Made by a program: the position numbers and the translations under genes. A stretch of 64,000 bases of DNA, taken from assembly GCF_000379105.1 (NCBI RefSeq), contig NZ_KB900609.1:4493031-4557030 (forward strand), in the 5' to 3' direction. A model generated the notes under the pieces. The model did no database searches. It was not told the DNA's origin and saw only the letters and a list, made by a program, of their open reading frames with translations. Below, one piece after another: positions 28,219 through 36,717 of the stretch. Each line of letters starts with the position of its first letter. Within the stretch, counting starts at the first letter, position 1. The stretch comes from Methylobacterium sp. WSM2598 (lineage in GTDB: Bacteria > Pseudomonadota > Alphaproteobacteria > Rhizobiales > Beijerinckiaceae).

Positions 28219-29568
28219 TCAGACGCGGTCGAGGTTGCCCCGGGTCTCCTCCGTCAGCGCGGCGCCGATCAGGTAGACGGCCGTCACGACGGTGGTGAAG
28301 ATCGCCAGCATCATGGGGATCTGGCTCGGCCCGTCGACCGCCAGCGAGACTAGCGTCGGCAGCATCCCGCCGAGCGCGAAGCCGACGTTCCAGGTCAGGC
28401 CGGTGCCGGTCGCCCGCAGGGCGGTCGGAAACTTCTCGTTGAGGAAGATCAGCAGCGGGCCGTAGCTCGCATTGGCGACGAAGGAGAGGACGAGGACGTA
28501 GACCGCGAGCAGGGTCGTGTCCGAGGTCTTCGCCATGGCGAGGAACAGGGCCGGGAAGGCGACGAGCCGCAGGACGCCCATCAGCAGGAAGGTGGGCTTG
28601 CGCCCGATGCGCTGGCTCAGCTCGCCGAGGGCGCAGGCGCCGAGGGCGGCCGCGACGTTGGCGCCGACCAGCATGATCGAGGCGGTCGCGTTCGGCACCC
28701 CGTTCACGAGCTTGAGGAAGGTCGGCAGGTAGCCCGAGGTCAGGTAATAGGCCGCGCCGCCGCCGAAGGAGACCAGGATCGCGACCAGGAAGGCGCGCCG
28801 GTGCTCGGCGGAGAACAGCGCGCGGACCGGCGAGGCCACGACGGGCGCCCCGGCGCGGCGGGCCGCCTTGTCGGCCTGGAGCTGCCGGAAGATCGGCGAT
28901 TCCTCCAGGTTGCGGAACAGCATCAGCCCGACCACCGAGGTCAGCAGGCCCGAGAAGAACATCGCGCGCCACCCCCAGGACGCGAAGGCCTCGCCCGGCG
29001 CCATCAGGGAGACGACGTAGAAGATCATCGAGGCGAGCAGGCCGCCGATGGCGGCGCCGCCGCCGCCGACCGCGCCCGACATCAGGCCGCGCCAGCGCTC
29101 CGGCACGGATTCGGTCCCGATCGTGTGCGAGGCCGCGACCACGCCGCCCACGAAGATGCCCTGGATCAGCCGGAAGGCCAGGAAGACCGCGGTGGCGAGC
29201 CAGCCGATCTGCCCGACGGTCGGCAGCAGCCCGAAGGCCGCCGTCGAGAGGCCGACGCCCATCACCGCCACCATGAGGGCGCGGCGCCGGCCGAGGCGGT
29301 CGGCGTAGGAGCCGAACAGGGCCGAGCCGAGCGGCCGGATCAGCAGCGTCACCGCGAAGGACGCGTAGGCGCCCGCCAGCGACAGCATCGGCTTGTCGGC
29401 GGGGAAGAACAGCGCCCCGACGACCGGCGCCACGTAGAGCAGGATGAAGAGGTCGAACAGGTCGAGCCCCCACCCGAACAGCGAGGCCATCACGGCGGTG
29501 GCCGTCTGGCGGGTCGTGGGTTTGGTCAGCGCGGCGTCCGGCGCCGGGATCGTCGTGGCGGCAGTCAC
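28219..29568 (-). CDS. MFS transporter, metabolite:H+ symporter family
   Basis: 449 residues and twelve hydrophobic segments. Helix 1 has SLFGWGLDLFDLFILLYVAP, the loop 2-3 motif is GSYADRLGRRRAL, and WGWRAMFF with NLEESPIF marks the end of the first half. This is the type of symporter that takes up organic acids. It follows hmfE in the same direction with a 180-bp gap, and a comparable MFS gene (hmfT) occurs in C. basilensis furan clusters. Furoate or furan-dicarboxylate uptake is therefore likely but not shown. Confidence 0.85.
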   Translation of the reverse strand: MTAATTIPAPDAALTKPTTRQTATAVMASLFGWGLDLFDLFILLYVAPVVGALFFPADKPMLSLAGAYASFAVTLLIRPLGSALFGSYADRLGRRRALMVAVMGVGLSTAAFGLLPTVGQIGWLATAVFLAFRLIQGIFVGGVVAASHTIGTESVPERWRGLMSGAVGGGGAAIGGLLASMIFYVVSLMAPGEAFASWGWRAMFFSGLLTSVVGLMLFRNLEESPIFRQLQADKAARRAGAPVVASPVRALFSAEHRRAFLVAILVSFGGGAAYYLTSGYLPTFLKLVNGVPNATASIMLVGANVAAALGACALGELSQRIGRKPTFLLMGVLRLVAFPALFLAMAKTSDTTLLAVYVLVLSFVANASYGPLLIFLNEKFPTALRATGTGLTWNVGFALGGMLPTLVSLAVDGPSQIPMMLAIFTTVVTAVYLIGAALTEETRGNLDRV

Positions 29569-29748
29569 GGGGTTCCTCCTCTGGGAACGCGCGAGGCTCC
29601 GGGCAGCCTCGCTGCGCCGGGCAGGCGTCGTGGATCACGCGGCCGGGTCGGCCGCGCGGGCGGGTCCGCCCCGCCGGTCTTGCGGCCGGCTCGGGGGCGG
29701 GAATCTGGGCGGGGACCGCCGGGCGGAGGGCGCCGGGCGGGGGGCGGC

Positions 29749-30540
29749 CTACGAGCCGCGGAAATTCGGCTTGCGCTTGGCGTGGAAGGCCTCGACGCCC
29801 TCGCGGAAATCGTCCGACTGGCGCAGGCGGCTGTAGCAATGGCCCTCGAGCTCGATGGCGATCGCGAGCGTCGAATCCTCGGTGTCGTTGAGGAGCTTCT
29901 TGGCCGTGCGCTGGGCGATCGGCGAGAAGGCGCGCAGCTCCTCCACGAGGGCGTCGACCGTCGCCTCCAGTTCGCCGTCCGGCACGCATTCCGTGGCGAT
30001 GCCCCAGTCGAGCGCCTGCCGGCCCGGGATGCGCTTCGAGCGCATCACGATGTCCTTGGTGCGGGTGATGCCGACGATCTTCTGCAGGCGGGCCGAGCCG
30101 CCGGAGCCCGGGATCTGGCCGAGCTTCTGCTCGGGCAGGGCGTACTGGCAGGTCTCCGAGACGATGCGGAAGTCGCAGGCGAGGGAGATCTCGAACCCGA
30201 CCCCGAACGTGTAGCCGCGATTGGCCGCAATGACCGGCTTCGTGCAGCGGGCGGGCGCCGCGATGTTCCAGGCGAGCTTGGAGACGTGCTCGGGCGAGGC
30301 GTCGAGGAAGCCCTTGATGTAGCCGCCCGAGGAGAAGTGCTCGCCCTCGGCCCGCAGCACGATCACCCGCACGCGGTCGTCCTCGTCGAGGGCCTCGAAC
30401 ACCCGGCGGATCTGGTCGCGCTGGGGCATCGCGATCACGTTCATGGGCGGACGGGCGAGGATCACGTCGGCGCGCTCGCGCGCGGGGTCGATCTCGACCC
30501 GGAAGCCGTCGAGGTCGGACAGGCGGGGATCGCTGGTCAT
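29749..30540 (-). CDS. hmfE: Enoyl-CoA hydratase family protein, probable 2-oxoglutaroyl-CoA hydrolase
   Basis: 263 residues of crotonase fold. The oxyanion-hole segments are EGEHFSSGGYIKGFLDA and ANRGYTFGVGFEISLACDF. In place of the paired glutamates of enoyl-CoA hydratases it has LPEQKLGQIPGSGGSARLQ. In the furoate pathway HmfE releases CoA from the opened ring, leaving 2-oxoglutarate. The assignment rests on gene order D-E after the CoA ligase; other crotonase reactions remain possible. Confidence 0.72.
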   Translation of the reverse strand: MTSDPRLSDLDGFRVEIDPARERADVILARPPMNVIAMPQRDQIRRVFEALDEDDRVRVIVLRAEGEHFSSGGYIKGFLDASPEHVSKLAWNIAAPARCTKPVIAANRGYTFGVGFEISLACDFRIVSETCQYALPEQKLGQIPGSGGSARLQKIVGITRTKDIVMRSKRIPGRQALDWGIATECVPDGELEATVDALVEELRAFSPIAQRTAKKLLNDTEDSTLAIAIELEGHCYSRLRQSDDFREGVEAFHAKRKPNFRGS

Positions 30541-30579
30541 GGCGGAACTCTCTGGTTGGTCGTCGGGGGAGGGGCCGCG

Positions 30580-32121
30580 TCAGGCGGCGGCGGAGGGGTC
30601 GCCCTCGGCCTCGTAGGCGCCGGCGACGAGCTGGCGGCGCAGGAGCTTGCCGACGGGGGATTTCGGGATCTCGGCAACGAAGACGTAGGCGCGCGGGCGC
30701 TTGTGGCTCGGGAGGCCGGCGGCGCGGCAATGGGCGTCGAGGGCGGCCTCGTCGGCCGGGCCGCGGCGCTTCACGAAGGCGGTGACGACCTTGCCCCAGC
30801 GCTCGTCGGGCAGGCCGACCACCGCGACCTCCGAGACGGCCGGGTGCAGGGACAGGCAGCTCTCGATCTCGACCGGGGAGACGTTCTCGCCGCCCGTGAT
30901 GATCATGTCGTCGACCCGGCCGGTGACGAAGACGTCGCCGTCCGCGTCCATGAAGCCGGTGTCGCCCGTGAAGTACCAGCCGTTCCGGAAGGCCTTGGCG
31001 TCGGCCTCGGGGCGGTGCCAGTAGCCCTCGAAGGCCTCGTCGCCGCGCGCGATGACGGCGATCTCGCCCTCCTCGCCGGGCGCCGCCGCCTCCGGATCGG
31101 TGGCGCCGAGCGGCACGATCCGCACCATCGTGTTGAGGCCGGCGCGCCCGGCCGATCCGGGCTTGCCCGCGGCGTCCTGGTTGATCGTGAAGGTGTAGAC
31201 CTCCGACGAGCCGTAATGGTTGACGAACAGGTCCGGCCGGAAGGCCTCGGTGAGCCGGCGCAGGAGCCCGTCCGTCATGGGCGCGCCCGCGAAGCCGAGC
31301 TTGCGCACCGAGGACGTGTCGGTGGCCGCGAAGTCCGGATGGTGGACGAGGTCGTGGTAGAGGGTCGGCACGAGGTAGAGGTTCGTCACCCGCTCGGCCG
31401 CGATCAGGCGCAGAGCCGCCGCCACGTCGAAGCGCGGCAGGCACACGAAGGCGCCGCCGATCAACGACATGGCGAGGAGCGAGCGCACCCCCATCGTGTG
31501 GTAGAGCGGCATCACGCCGAGCGTGCGCTCGCCGCGCCCGTAGAGGTTCTGGGCCACGTGGGCGAGGGCGGCGGCCCGCTCCGCCCGGTGGCGGCGCGGC
31601 ACGCCCTTGGGCTTGGCCGTGGTGCCCGAGGTGTAGAGCATCAGCGAGATCGCCTCGGCATCCGCCCGCGGCGCGGCCGGCGCGGCGTCCCGGGCCGCGA
31701 GGGCCGCGAAGGCGGTCTCGCCGGGCTCGGGCGGCAGGCCGACCGCGATGCGCGGGCAGGCGCGCGCGCCCCCGCTCGCCCGCACGCTCGGCGCCGACAC
31801 CTCCTCGTAGGCGAGCGCCTTCGCGCCCGCGTTCCCGACCGCGAAGTCGATCTCCTCGGGGCTGGCGCGCCAGTTGATCGGCGTCAGGACGAGGCCGGCG
31901 AACTGGCAGGCCCAGTGGAGCGTCGCCGCCTCCAGGCGGTTCTGCAGCACCGTGACCAGGTGATCTCCGGGCTCAAGGCCGAGCGCGTCGAGCCCCGCGA
32001 CCACGCCGGAGATGATCCGGTACCATTCGGCGTAGGTGAGGCGGGTCTCGCCGTCCACGATGGCGAGGCCCCGCGGGTCGCGGGAGACGCTCGCCAGGAA
32101 GCTGGTGCCGAGGTCAAGCAT
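30580..32121 (-). CDS. hmfD: AMP-dependent acyl-CoA synthetase, probable 2-furoyl-CoA synthetase
   Basis: 513 residues. The phosphate loop LYTSGTTAKPKGV, the adenine motif VNHYGSSEVYTF and the hinge plus lysine region TGRVDDMIITGGENVSPVEI and KSPVGKLLRRQLV are all present. The enzyme would activate 2-furoate with ATP and CoA. Its ATG overlaps the end of hmfC by 8 bp. The specific substrate is inferred from context. Confidence 0.75.
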   Translation of the reverse strand: MLDLGTSFLASVSRDPRGLAIVDGETRLTYAEWYRIISGVVAGLDALGLEPGDHLVTVLQNRLEAATLHWACQFAGLVLTPINWRASPEEIDFAVGNAGAKALAYEEVSAPSVRASGGARACPRIAVGLPPEPGETAFAALAARDAAPAAPRADAEAISLMLYTSGTTAKPKGVPRRHRAERAAALAHVAQNLYGRGERTLGVMPLYHTMGVRSLLAMSLIGGAFVCLPRFDVAAALRLIAAERVTNLYLVPTLYHDLVHHPDFAATDTSSVRKLGFAGAPMTDGLLRRLTEAFRPDLFVNHYGSSEVYTFTINQDAAGKPGSAGRAGLNTMVRIVPLGATDPEAAAPGEEGEIAVIARGDEAFEGYWHRPEADAKAFRNGWYFTGDTGFMDADGDVFVTGRVDDMIITGGENVSPVEIESCLSLHPAVSEVAVVGLPDERWGKVVTAFVKRRGPADEAALDAHCRAAGLPSHKRPRAYVFVAEIPKSPVGKLLRRQLVAGAYEAEGDPSAAA

Positions 32122-32638
32122 GGGATGGGGTCTCCTCGATCGCGTCGCCGCGCAGGGCGGCGGCGGCTTCGCAGGCGGCCTCGATGATCGGGGCGTAGCC
32201 GGTGCAGCGGCAGAGATGGCCGCCGATCACCTCGGTGAGGTCCGCCCGCGACGCGCGCGGGTGCCGGCGCAGATAGGCGTCGAGCGACATCAGGATGCCG
32301 GCCGTGCAGAAGCCGCATTGCAGGGCGTGGTGGCGCCGGAAGGCCGCCTGGAGCAGGCCGAGCCGTCCGGGCTCCGGCGCCAGCCCCTCGACGGTGGTGA
32401 GGTCGCAGCCCTCGACCGCGACCGCGAGGGTCAGGCAGGCCCGGGCCGACGCGCCGTCGATCGTCACCGTGCAGGCGCCGCAGACGCCGTGCTCGCAGCC
32501 GACATGGGTGCCGGTCATCCCGAGCCCGTGGCGCAGGGCATCGGTCAGCAGCGTGCGCGGCTCGACCTCGACCCGAACCGGGCTGCCGTTCAGCGTGAAG
32601 GCGACCGCGTGGCGGGCTCCCGCCCCTAGCTTCGGCAT
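32114..32638 (-). CDS. hmfC: [2Fe-2S] subunit of 2-furoyl-CoA dehydrogenase
   Basis: 174 residues, the normal size for the small subunit of the xanthine oxidase family. The plant-type cluster motif is VGCEHGVCGACTV with the fourth cysteine in RACLTLAV. The second, all-helical cluster domain has LQCGFCTAGIL and HLCRCTGY. It passes electrons from the molybdenum site to the FAD subunit. It overlaps hmfB by 13 bp. Confidence 0.85.
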   Translation of the reverse strand: MPKLGAGARHAVAFTLNGSPVRVEVEPRTLLTDALRHGLGMTGTHVGCEHGVCGACTVTIDGASARACLTLAVAVEGCDLTTVEGLAPEPGRLGLLQAAFRRHHALQCGFCTAGILMSLDAYLRRHPRASRADLTEVIGGHLCRCTGYAPIIEAACEAAAALRGDAIEETPSHA

Positions 32639-33465
32639 CGGCGCGCCTCCTCTGCGGCGTGGTCCAGAACCCGGCGGCCGAGGCGGCGCACGAGGTCGCG
32701 GCGGTAGCGGGCCGTGGCGTGGACGTCGTCGCCCGCGCCGAGGTCCCACGCGAAGGCGTTGAGCGCGTCGTCGAGGGCCGCCCCGTCGAGCGCGGGCCAG
32801 TCGCGGGCGGTCGGCCGGTCGGCGACGCCGCCGACCGCGAGGCGCATGCGCGCGCCGTCCACGACGGCCGCGCAGGCCACGATGGCGAAGTCGCCGTGGC
32901 GCCGGCCCACCTCCGCGAAGGCGTAGCCCGTGCCCGGGGCGCGCGCGGGCAGGCCGACCGCCTCGACGAGTTCGTCGTCGGCCCGGTCGGTCACCATCAT
33001 GCCGGCGAAGAACGTCTCCGCGGGCACGCGCCGCGCCCGCTTGGCCGAGCGCAGGTGCACCTCGCCCCCGAGGGCGACGAGGCAGAGCGGGATCTCGGCG
33101 CTCGGATCCGCGTGGGCGACGGAGCCGCAGAGCGTGCCGCGGGCCCGGGTCTGGACGTGGCCTACCCAGGGCATCGCGGCGGCGAGGAGGGGCTGCGCCT
33201 CGGCGAAGCCCGGCCGGTCGAGGAGGGCGGCCTGCCTCACGCCCGCCGGCACCACGAGGGCGCCGTCGGCGCGCCGGGGCGCGCGCAGGGCCTCGATCCG
33301 CATCACGTCGACGAGGAGGGCGGGCTTGGTCAGCCGCATGTTCAGCATCGGCACGAGGGACTGGCCCCCGGCGATGATCCGGGCCTCGTCGCCGTGGCGG
33401 GCCAGCGCCTGCAGGGCCTCGTCGAGGCTCTCGGCGCGCAGGTAGTCGAAGCGGGCGGGCTTCAT
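32626..33465 (-). CDS. hmfB: FAD subunit of 2-furoyl-CoA dehydrogenase
   Basis: 279 residues. FAD-binding motifs IIAGGQSLVPMLNMRL and the TRARGTLCGSVAHADPSAEI loop are typical of the medium subunit of CO-dehydrogenase-like hydroxylases. A C-terminal CO_deh_flav_C domain follows. Its ATG overlaps the hmfA stop codon (ATGA). Confidence 0.85.
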   Translation of the reverse strand: MKPARFDYLRAESLDEALQALARHGDEARIIAGGQSLVPMLNMRLTKPALLVDVMRIEALRAPRRADGALVVPAGVRQAALLDRPGFAEAQPLLAAAMPWVGHVQTRARGTLCGSVAHADPSAEIPLCLVALGGEVHLRSAKRARRVPAETFFAGMMVTDRADDELVEAVGLPARAPGTGYAFAEVGRRHGDFAIVACAAVVDGARMRLAVGGVADRPTARDWPALDGAALDDALNAFAWDLGAGDDVHATARYRRDLVRRLGRRVLDHAAEEARRCRS

Positions 33466-36428
33466 GCCGAGATCCCGAGCATCGCGAGGAGGCGGCGCAG
33501 GAGGCCGGGCGCGCCGCCCGCGGCCGCGCCCCCGCCGGCCCGGCGGGCGAGCGCCGCGAAGAACCCGCCGATGATCACCCGGGCCGCCCCGTCGAGGAGC
33601 CGCCCGCCCACCGCCGCGACTTTGCCGCCGACCGAGGCCTCGTAGGTGTAGCCGATCCGGGTGCCGCCCCGGCCGTCCGGCTCCAGGGTGATCCGCCCGC
33701 GCCCGCCGCCATTGCCGAGCGCCCCCGTCACCGCGCCGGCGAGGGTGGCGGCGCGGGGCGGATCGAGGTCGGAGAGCGTGATGTCGGCCTTGTAGCGCCC
33801 CTTCACGGGGCCGACGCCGAGGGTGACGTCGGCGCGGAAATGCGTGTCCGACAGCTTGCGCACCCCGTGCGCGCCGGGGATGACCGAGGTCAGCACGGCG
33901 GGATCGAGGAGCATCGCCCAGACCGCCTCGGGAGAGGCCGCGACCGCGGCGGCGCCCTCGCCCCGCATGGTGCGGTCGCCGGGCCGGGCGGCCGCCGCGG
34001 CGCGGCCCTCCGGCGGGGCGGGCTCGTCGCCGCCCGCGGCCAGGGCCGCGAGCTTGGCCGGGGTCAGGGGCAGGTCGATGGTCTCGACGCCGAGCGCGTC
34101 CGCGACCGCGTTGGCGAGGCAGACCGGCGTCGACATGCAATTGCCCTCCCCGACCCCCTTGGCGCCGAGCGGCGTGAAGGGCGAGGGGCTCTCGAGGTGC
34201 AGGACGGTGAGGTCCGGGATCTCGGTCGCGGTCGGCAGGAGGTAGTCGGCGAAGGTCCCGGCCAGGAAGGCCCCGTCCTCGCCGTAGGACAATTCCTCGT
34301 AGACGGCCGCGCCCAGGGCCTGCGCGAAGCCGCCGCGCACCTGCCCCTCGACCATCCCGGGATGCAGGATCCGGCCGCAATCGTGCATCGAGACGTAGCG
34401 GTCGACGGCGAGCTTGCCGGTCACCGGATCGACCTCGACGCCGCAGAAATCGAAGATGAAGCCGTGGCAGAGGGAGGAATTGACCGCGTCGGCCGGGTCC
34501 GGCGCGGTCAGTTCAGGCGGCGACCAGAAGGCGGTCTCGCGGATGACCGCGCCGACCTCGTCCGGCACGAGGCCGGGCGACCAGTGGCTCGTCGCGGCGA
34601 CGCGCGCGAAGGGGAGGGCGGCGTCCGGGTTCGTGCGCGAGGCGACGCGGCCGCCCGCGAAGACGAGGTCCTCGGCCCGCACGTTGAGCTGGGCCGCCGC
34701 GACCTGGGCGAGGCGCGCGCGCAGGCGCGTGGCGGCCTGGTGCGCCACCCCGGCGACCGCGGCGGCGAAGCGGCTGGAATAGTTGCCCGAGGCGATCGAC
34801 CACGCGTCCTTGGCGGTGTCGAGGTCGGCCGTCACCCGCACCTGATCCATCGGGATGCCGAGGACGTCCGCCACCACCTGGGCGAGCACGGTGCGGTGGC
34901 CCTGGCCCTGGGGCACGGAGGCGACCTGCACGGTCACCGAGCCGACCGGGTCGAGGGTGAGGGTCGCGGTGGCCTGGGCGCCGTTCTTCGGGCCGGCCTT
35001 GGCCCGCTCGGCGGCGCTCAGCACCGTGGTGATGTAGCCCATGTTCGAGACGCTGGGCTCGACCGCGGCCGTGAAGCCGATGCCGTAGAGCCGGCCCGCC
35101 GCCCGGGCCTCGTCGCGGCGGCGGCGCAGGGCCGCGAGGTCGCCGTCCCGGACCGCCTCGTCGAGGGCGCGCGGGTAGTCGCCCGAATCGTAGAGCGCCC
35201 CGGTCGCGGTCCGGTACGGGAAGGCGTCGGCCGGGATCAGGTTGCGGCGGATCACGTCGAGCGGGTCGAGGCCGAGCGTCGCGGCGATGCGCTGCACGAG
35301 GCGCTCGAGCGGGTAGTAGACCTGCGGGCCGCCGAAGCCGCGCACGAGGCCGGTCGGCGTCTTGTTGGTGAGCACCACCCGGTTGCGGATGCGCACGTGC
35401 CGGATCGCGTAGGCGCCCGTCATGTTGCCGTGCATCCGGTAGAGGGTCGCCGGCTCCGGCGCGCGCAGGGTGGCGCCGCAATCCTCCACCTGGTCCCAGT
35501 CGAGGACGGCGATGCGGCCCTCCCCGTCGAACCCCGCCGTCAGGGTGGTGACGCGGTTCGTCGCCGAGACCGAGGCGGCGAGGTGCTCCATCCGGTCCTC
35601 GATCCACTTGACCGGCCGCCCGACCGCCCGGGCGGCGGCGGCGATCAGGACCGCGTAGGGCGCGACCCCCTGCTTGACCCCGAAGCTGCCGCCGGAATCC
35701 GGCGGCGTGCGCAGGCGCAGGCGGTTGCCCGGGACCTTGAGCGCGCGGGCCATCACCGCGTGGATGCTGAAGGGCCCCTGGAAGTTGGCGAGGATGTCGT
35801 AGGACCCGTCGCCCGGGTCGTACTCGGCGAGGACCCCGTAGGTCTCCATCGGCGAGCCGGTGTTGCGCGGGTAGCGGACCGTCACCGAGAGGGTGCGGGG
35901 GGCCTGCGCGAAGGCGGTCTCCGGGTCGCCGTACCGGAAGGAGCGGTCGCTGACGAGGTTGCGGCCCACGCCCTCGTGCAGCACCGGGGCGTCCGGCTCC
36001 AGCGCCGCCAGCGGGTCGACGACGGCGGGACGGGCCCGGTAGGCGACCTCGATCAGGTCGCAGCCGTCCTCGGCGAGGTAGCGGTCCTGCGCCAGCACGA
36101 CGGCGACCGGCTCGCCGACGTAGCGGACCCGGTCGACCGCGATCGCGCGCGCGTCGACGGCGGCGCGCAGGGCCGGCACGAGGGGCCCGGCGAGGTCGAG
36201 GAGGTCGCTCCCGGTGAGCACCGCCGCCACGCCCGGGAGCGCCCGGGCGGCCGCGGCGTCGATGGCGAGAATGTCCGCGTGCGCGTGCGGCGAGCGCAGG
36301 ATTGCCGCGTGCAGCGTGCCCGGCCTGTGCCCGAGATCGTCGATGTAGCGGCCGCGTCCGGACAGGAGAGCCGCGTCCTCGACGCGCTCGACCGACTGCC
36401 CGACGGAGCGGCGTTGCTCGATGCCCAA
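33462..36428 (-). CDS. hmfA: Molybdopterin subunit of 2-furoyl-CoA dehydrogenase with a fused CoxG-like domain
   Basis: 988 residues from TTG at 36428, chosen for the AGGA 8 bases upstream and the canonical beginning GIEQRRSVGQSVERVEDAAL. The first ~800 residues are a xanthine-dehydrogenase-family large subunit: SGRGRYIDDL, PPDSGGSFGVKQG, GLVRGFGGPQ and PLGAKGVGEGN (the last holding the catalytic glutamate) are present. The final ~170 residues (from about MRGEGAAAVAASPEAVWAM) resemble the SRPBCC/CoxG family, normally a separate membrane-recruiting maturation factor. In the pathway the complex hydroxylates 2-furoyl-CoA at C5. The gene leads the hmfABCDE operon. Confidence 0.78.
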   Translation of the reverse strand: MGIEQRRSVGQSVERVEDAALLSGRGRYIDDLGHRPGTLHAAILRSPHAHADILAIDAAAARALPGVAAVLTGSDLLDLAGPLVPALRAAVDARAIAVDRVRYVGEPVAVVLAQDRYLAEDGCDLIEVAYRARPAVVDPLAALEPDAPVLHEGVGRNLVSDRSFRYGDPETAFAQAPRTLSVTVRYPRNTGSPMETYGVLAEYDPGDGSYDILANFQGPFSIHAVMARALKVPGNRLRLRTPPDSGGSFGVKQGVAPYAVLIAAAARAVGRPVKWIEDRMEHLAASVSATNRVTTLTAGFDGEGRIAVLDWDQVEDCGATLRAPEPATLYRMHGNMTGAYAIRHVRIRNRVVLTNKTPTGLVRGFGGPQVYYPLERLVQRIAATLGLDPLDVIRRNLIPADAFPYRTATGALYDSGDYPRALDEAVRDGDLAALRRRRDEARAAGRLYGIGFTAAVEPSVSNMGYITTVLSAAERAKAGPKNGAQATATLTLDPVGSVTVQVASVPQGQGHRTVLAQVVADVLGIPMDQVRVTADLDTAKDAWSIASGNYSSRFAAAVAGVAHQAATRLRARLAQVAAAQLNVRAEDLVFAGGRVASRTNPDAALPFARVAATSHWSPGLVPDEVGAVIRETAFWSPPELTAPDPADAVNSSLCHGFIFDFCGVEVDPVTGKLAVDRYVSMHDCGRILHPGMVEGQVRGGFAQALGAAVYEELSYGEDGAFLAGTFADYLLPTATEIPDLTVLHLESPSPFTPLGAKGVGEGNCMSTPVCLANAVADALGVETIDLPLTPAKLAALAAGGDEPAPPEGRAAAAARPGDRTMRGEGAAAVAASPEAVWAMLLDPAVLTSVIPGAHGVRKLSDTHFRADVTLGVGPVKGRYKADITLSDLDPPRAATLAGAVTGALGNGGGRGRITLEPDGRGGTRIGYTYEASVGGKVAAVGGRLLDGAARVIIGGFFAALARRAGGGAAAGGAPGLLRRLLAMLGISA

Positions 36429-36450
36429 TGCTCGCTTCCTCGCCCGAGGC

Positions 36451-36477
36451 TCTTGACCCGAGTCTCTTTGACCCGAG
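36451..36477. promoter_or_regulatory. Direct repeat upstream of hmfA
   Basis: TCTTGACCCGAG (36451-36462) is repeated as TCTTTGACCCGAG (36465-36477), starting 23 bp upstream of the hmfA start. A third half-site, TCTTGG, follows at 36479. The repeats could bind a regulator of the hmfABCDE operon. The 289-bp region 36429-36717 also holds the divergent promoter of the protease gene. Confidence 0.35.
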
Positions 36478-36717
36478 CCTCTTGGCAGGCCTCGTCGCGG
36501 ACAATCTGCCTCCGGGCGCCGGCGGGCCGTGAGGCGCGCCCGTCTCACGACTTACCGAAACGTCTCAAAATCCGAGCGGGGCGGCCGCGCGGGCCGATCC
36601 GCGGCCGCGTCCTCGCCGGAGGCCCGATCAGATCTGTCCTTCGATCCGGGGATGCTGCCGATCCTCAACTATGGTCCGATCCTCCCCTCCGCAGAGCGCC
36701 GGATCGAGGGGTCGGAC

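Noticed and set aside
28801..32187. Open frame of 1128 codons on the + strand over the hmf genes
   Set aside because: Antisense to hmfD, hmfE and the MFS gene, which have unmistakable motifs. High GC creates such long frames.
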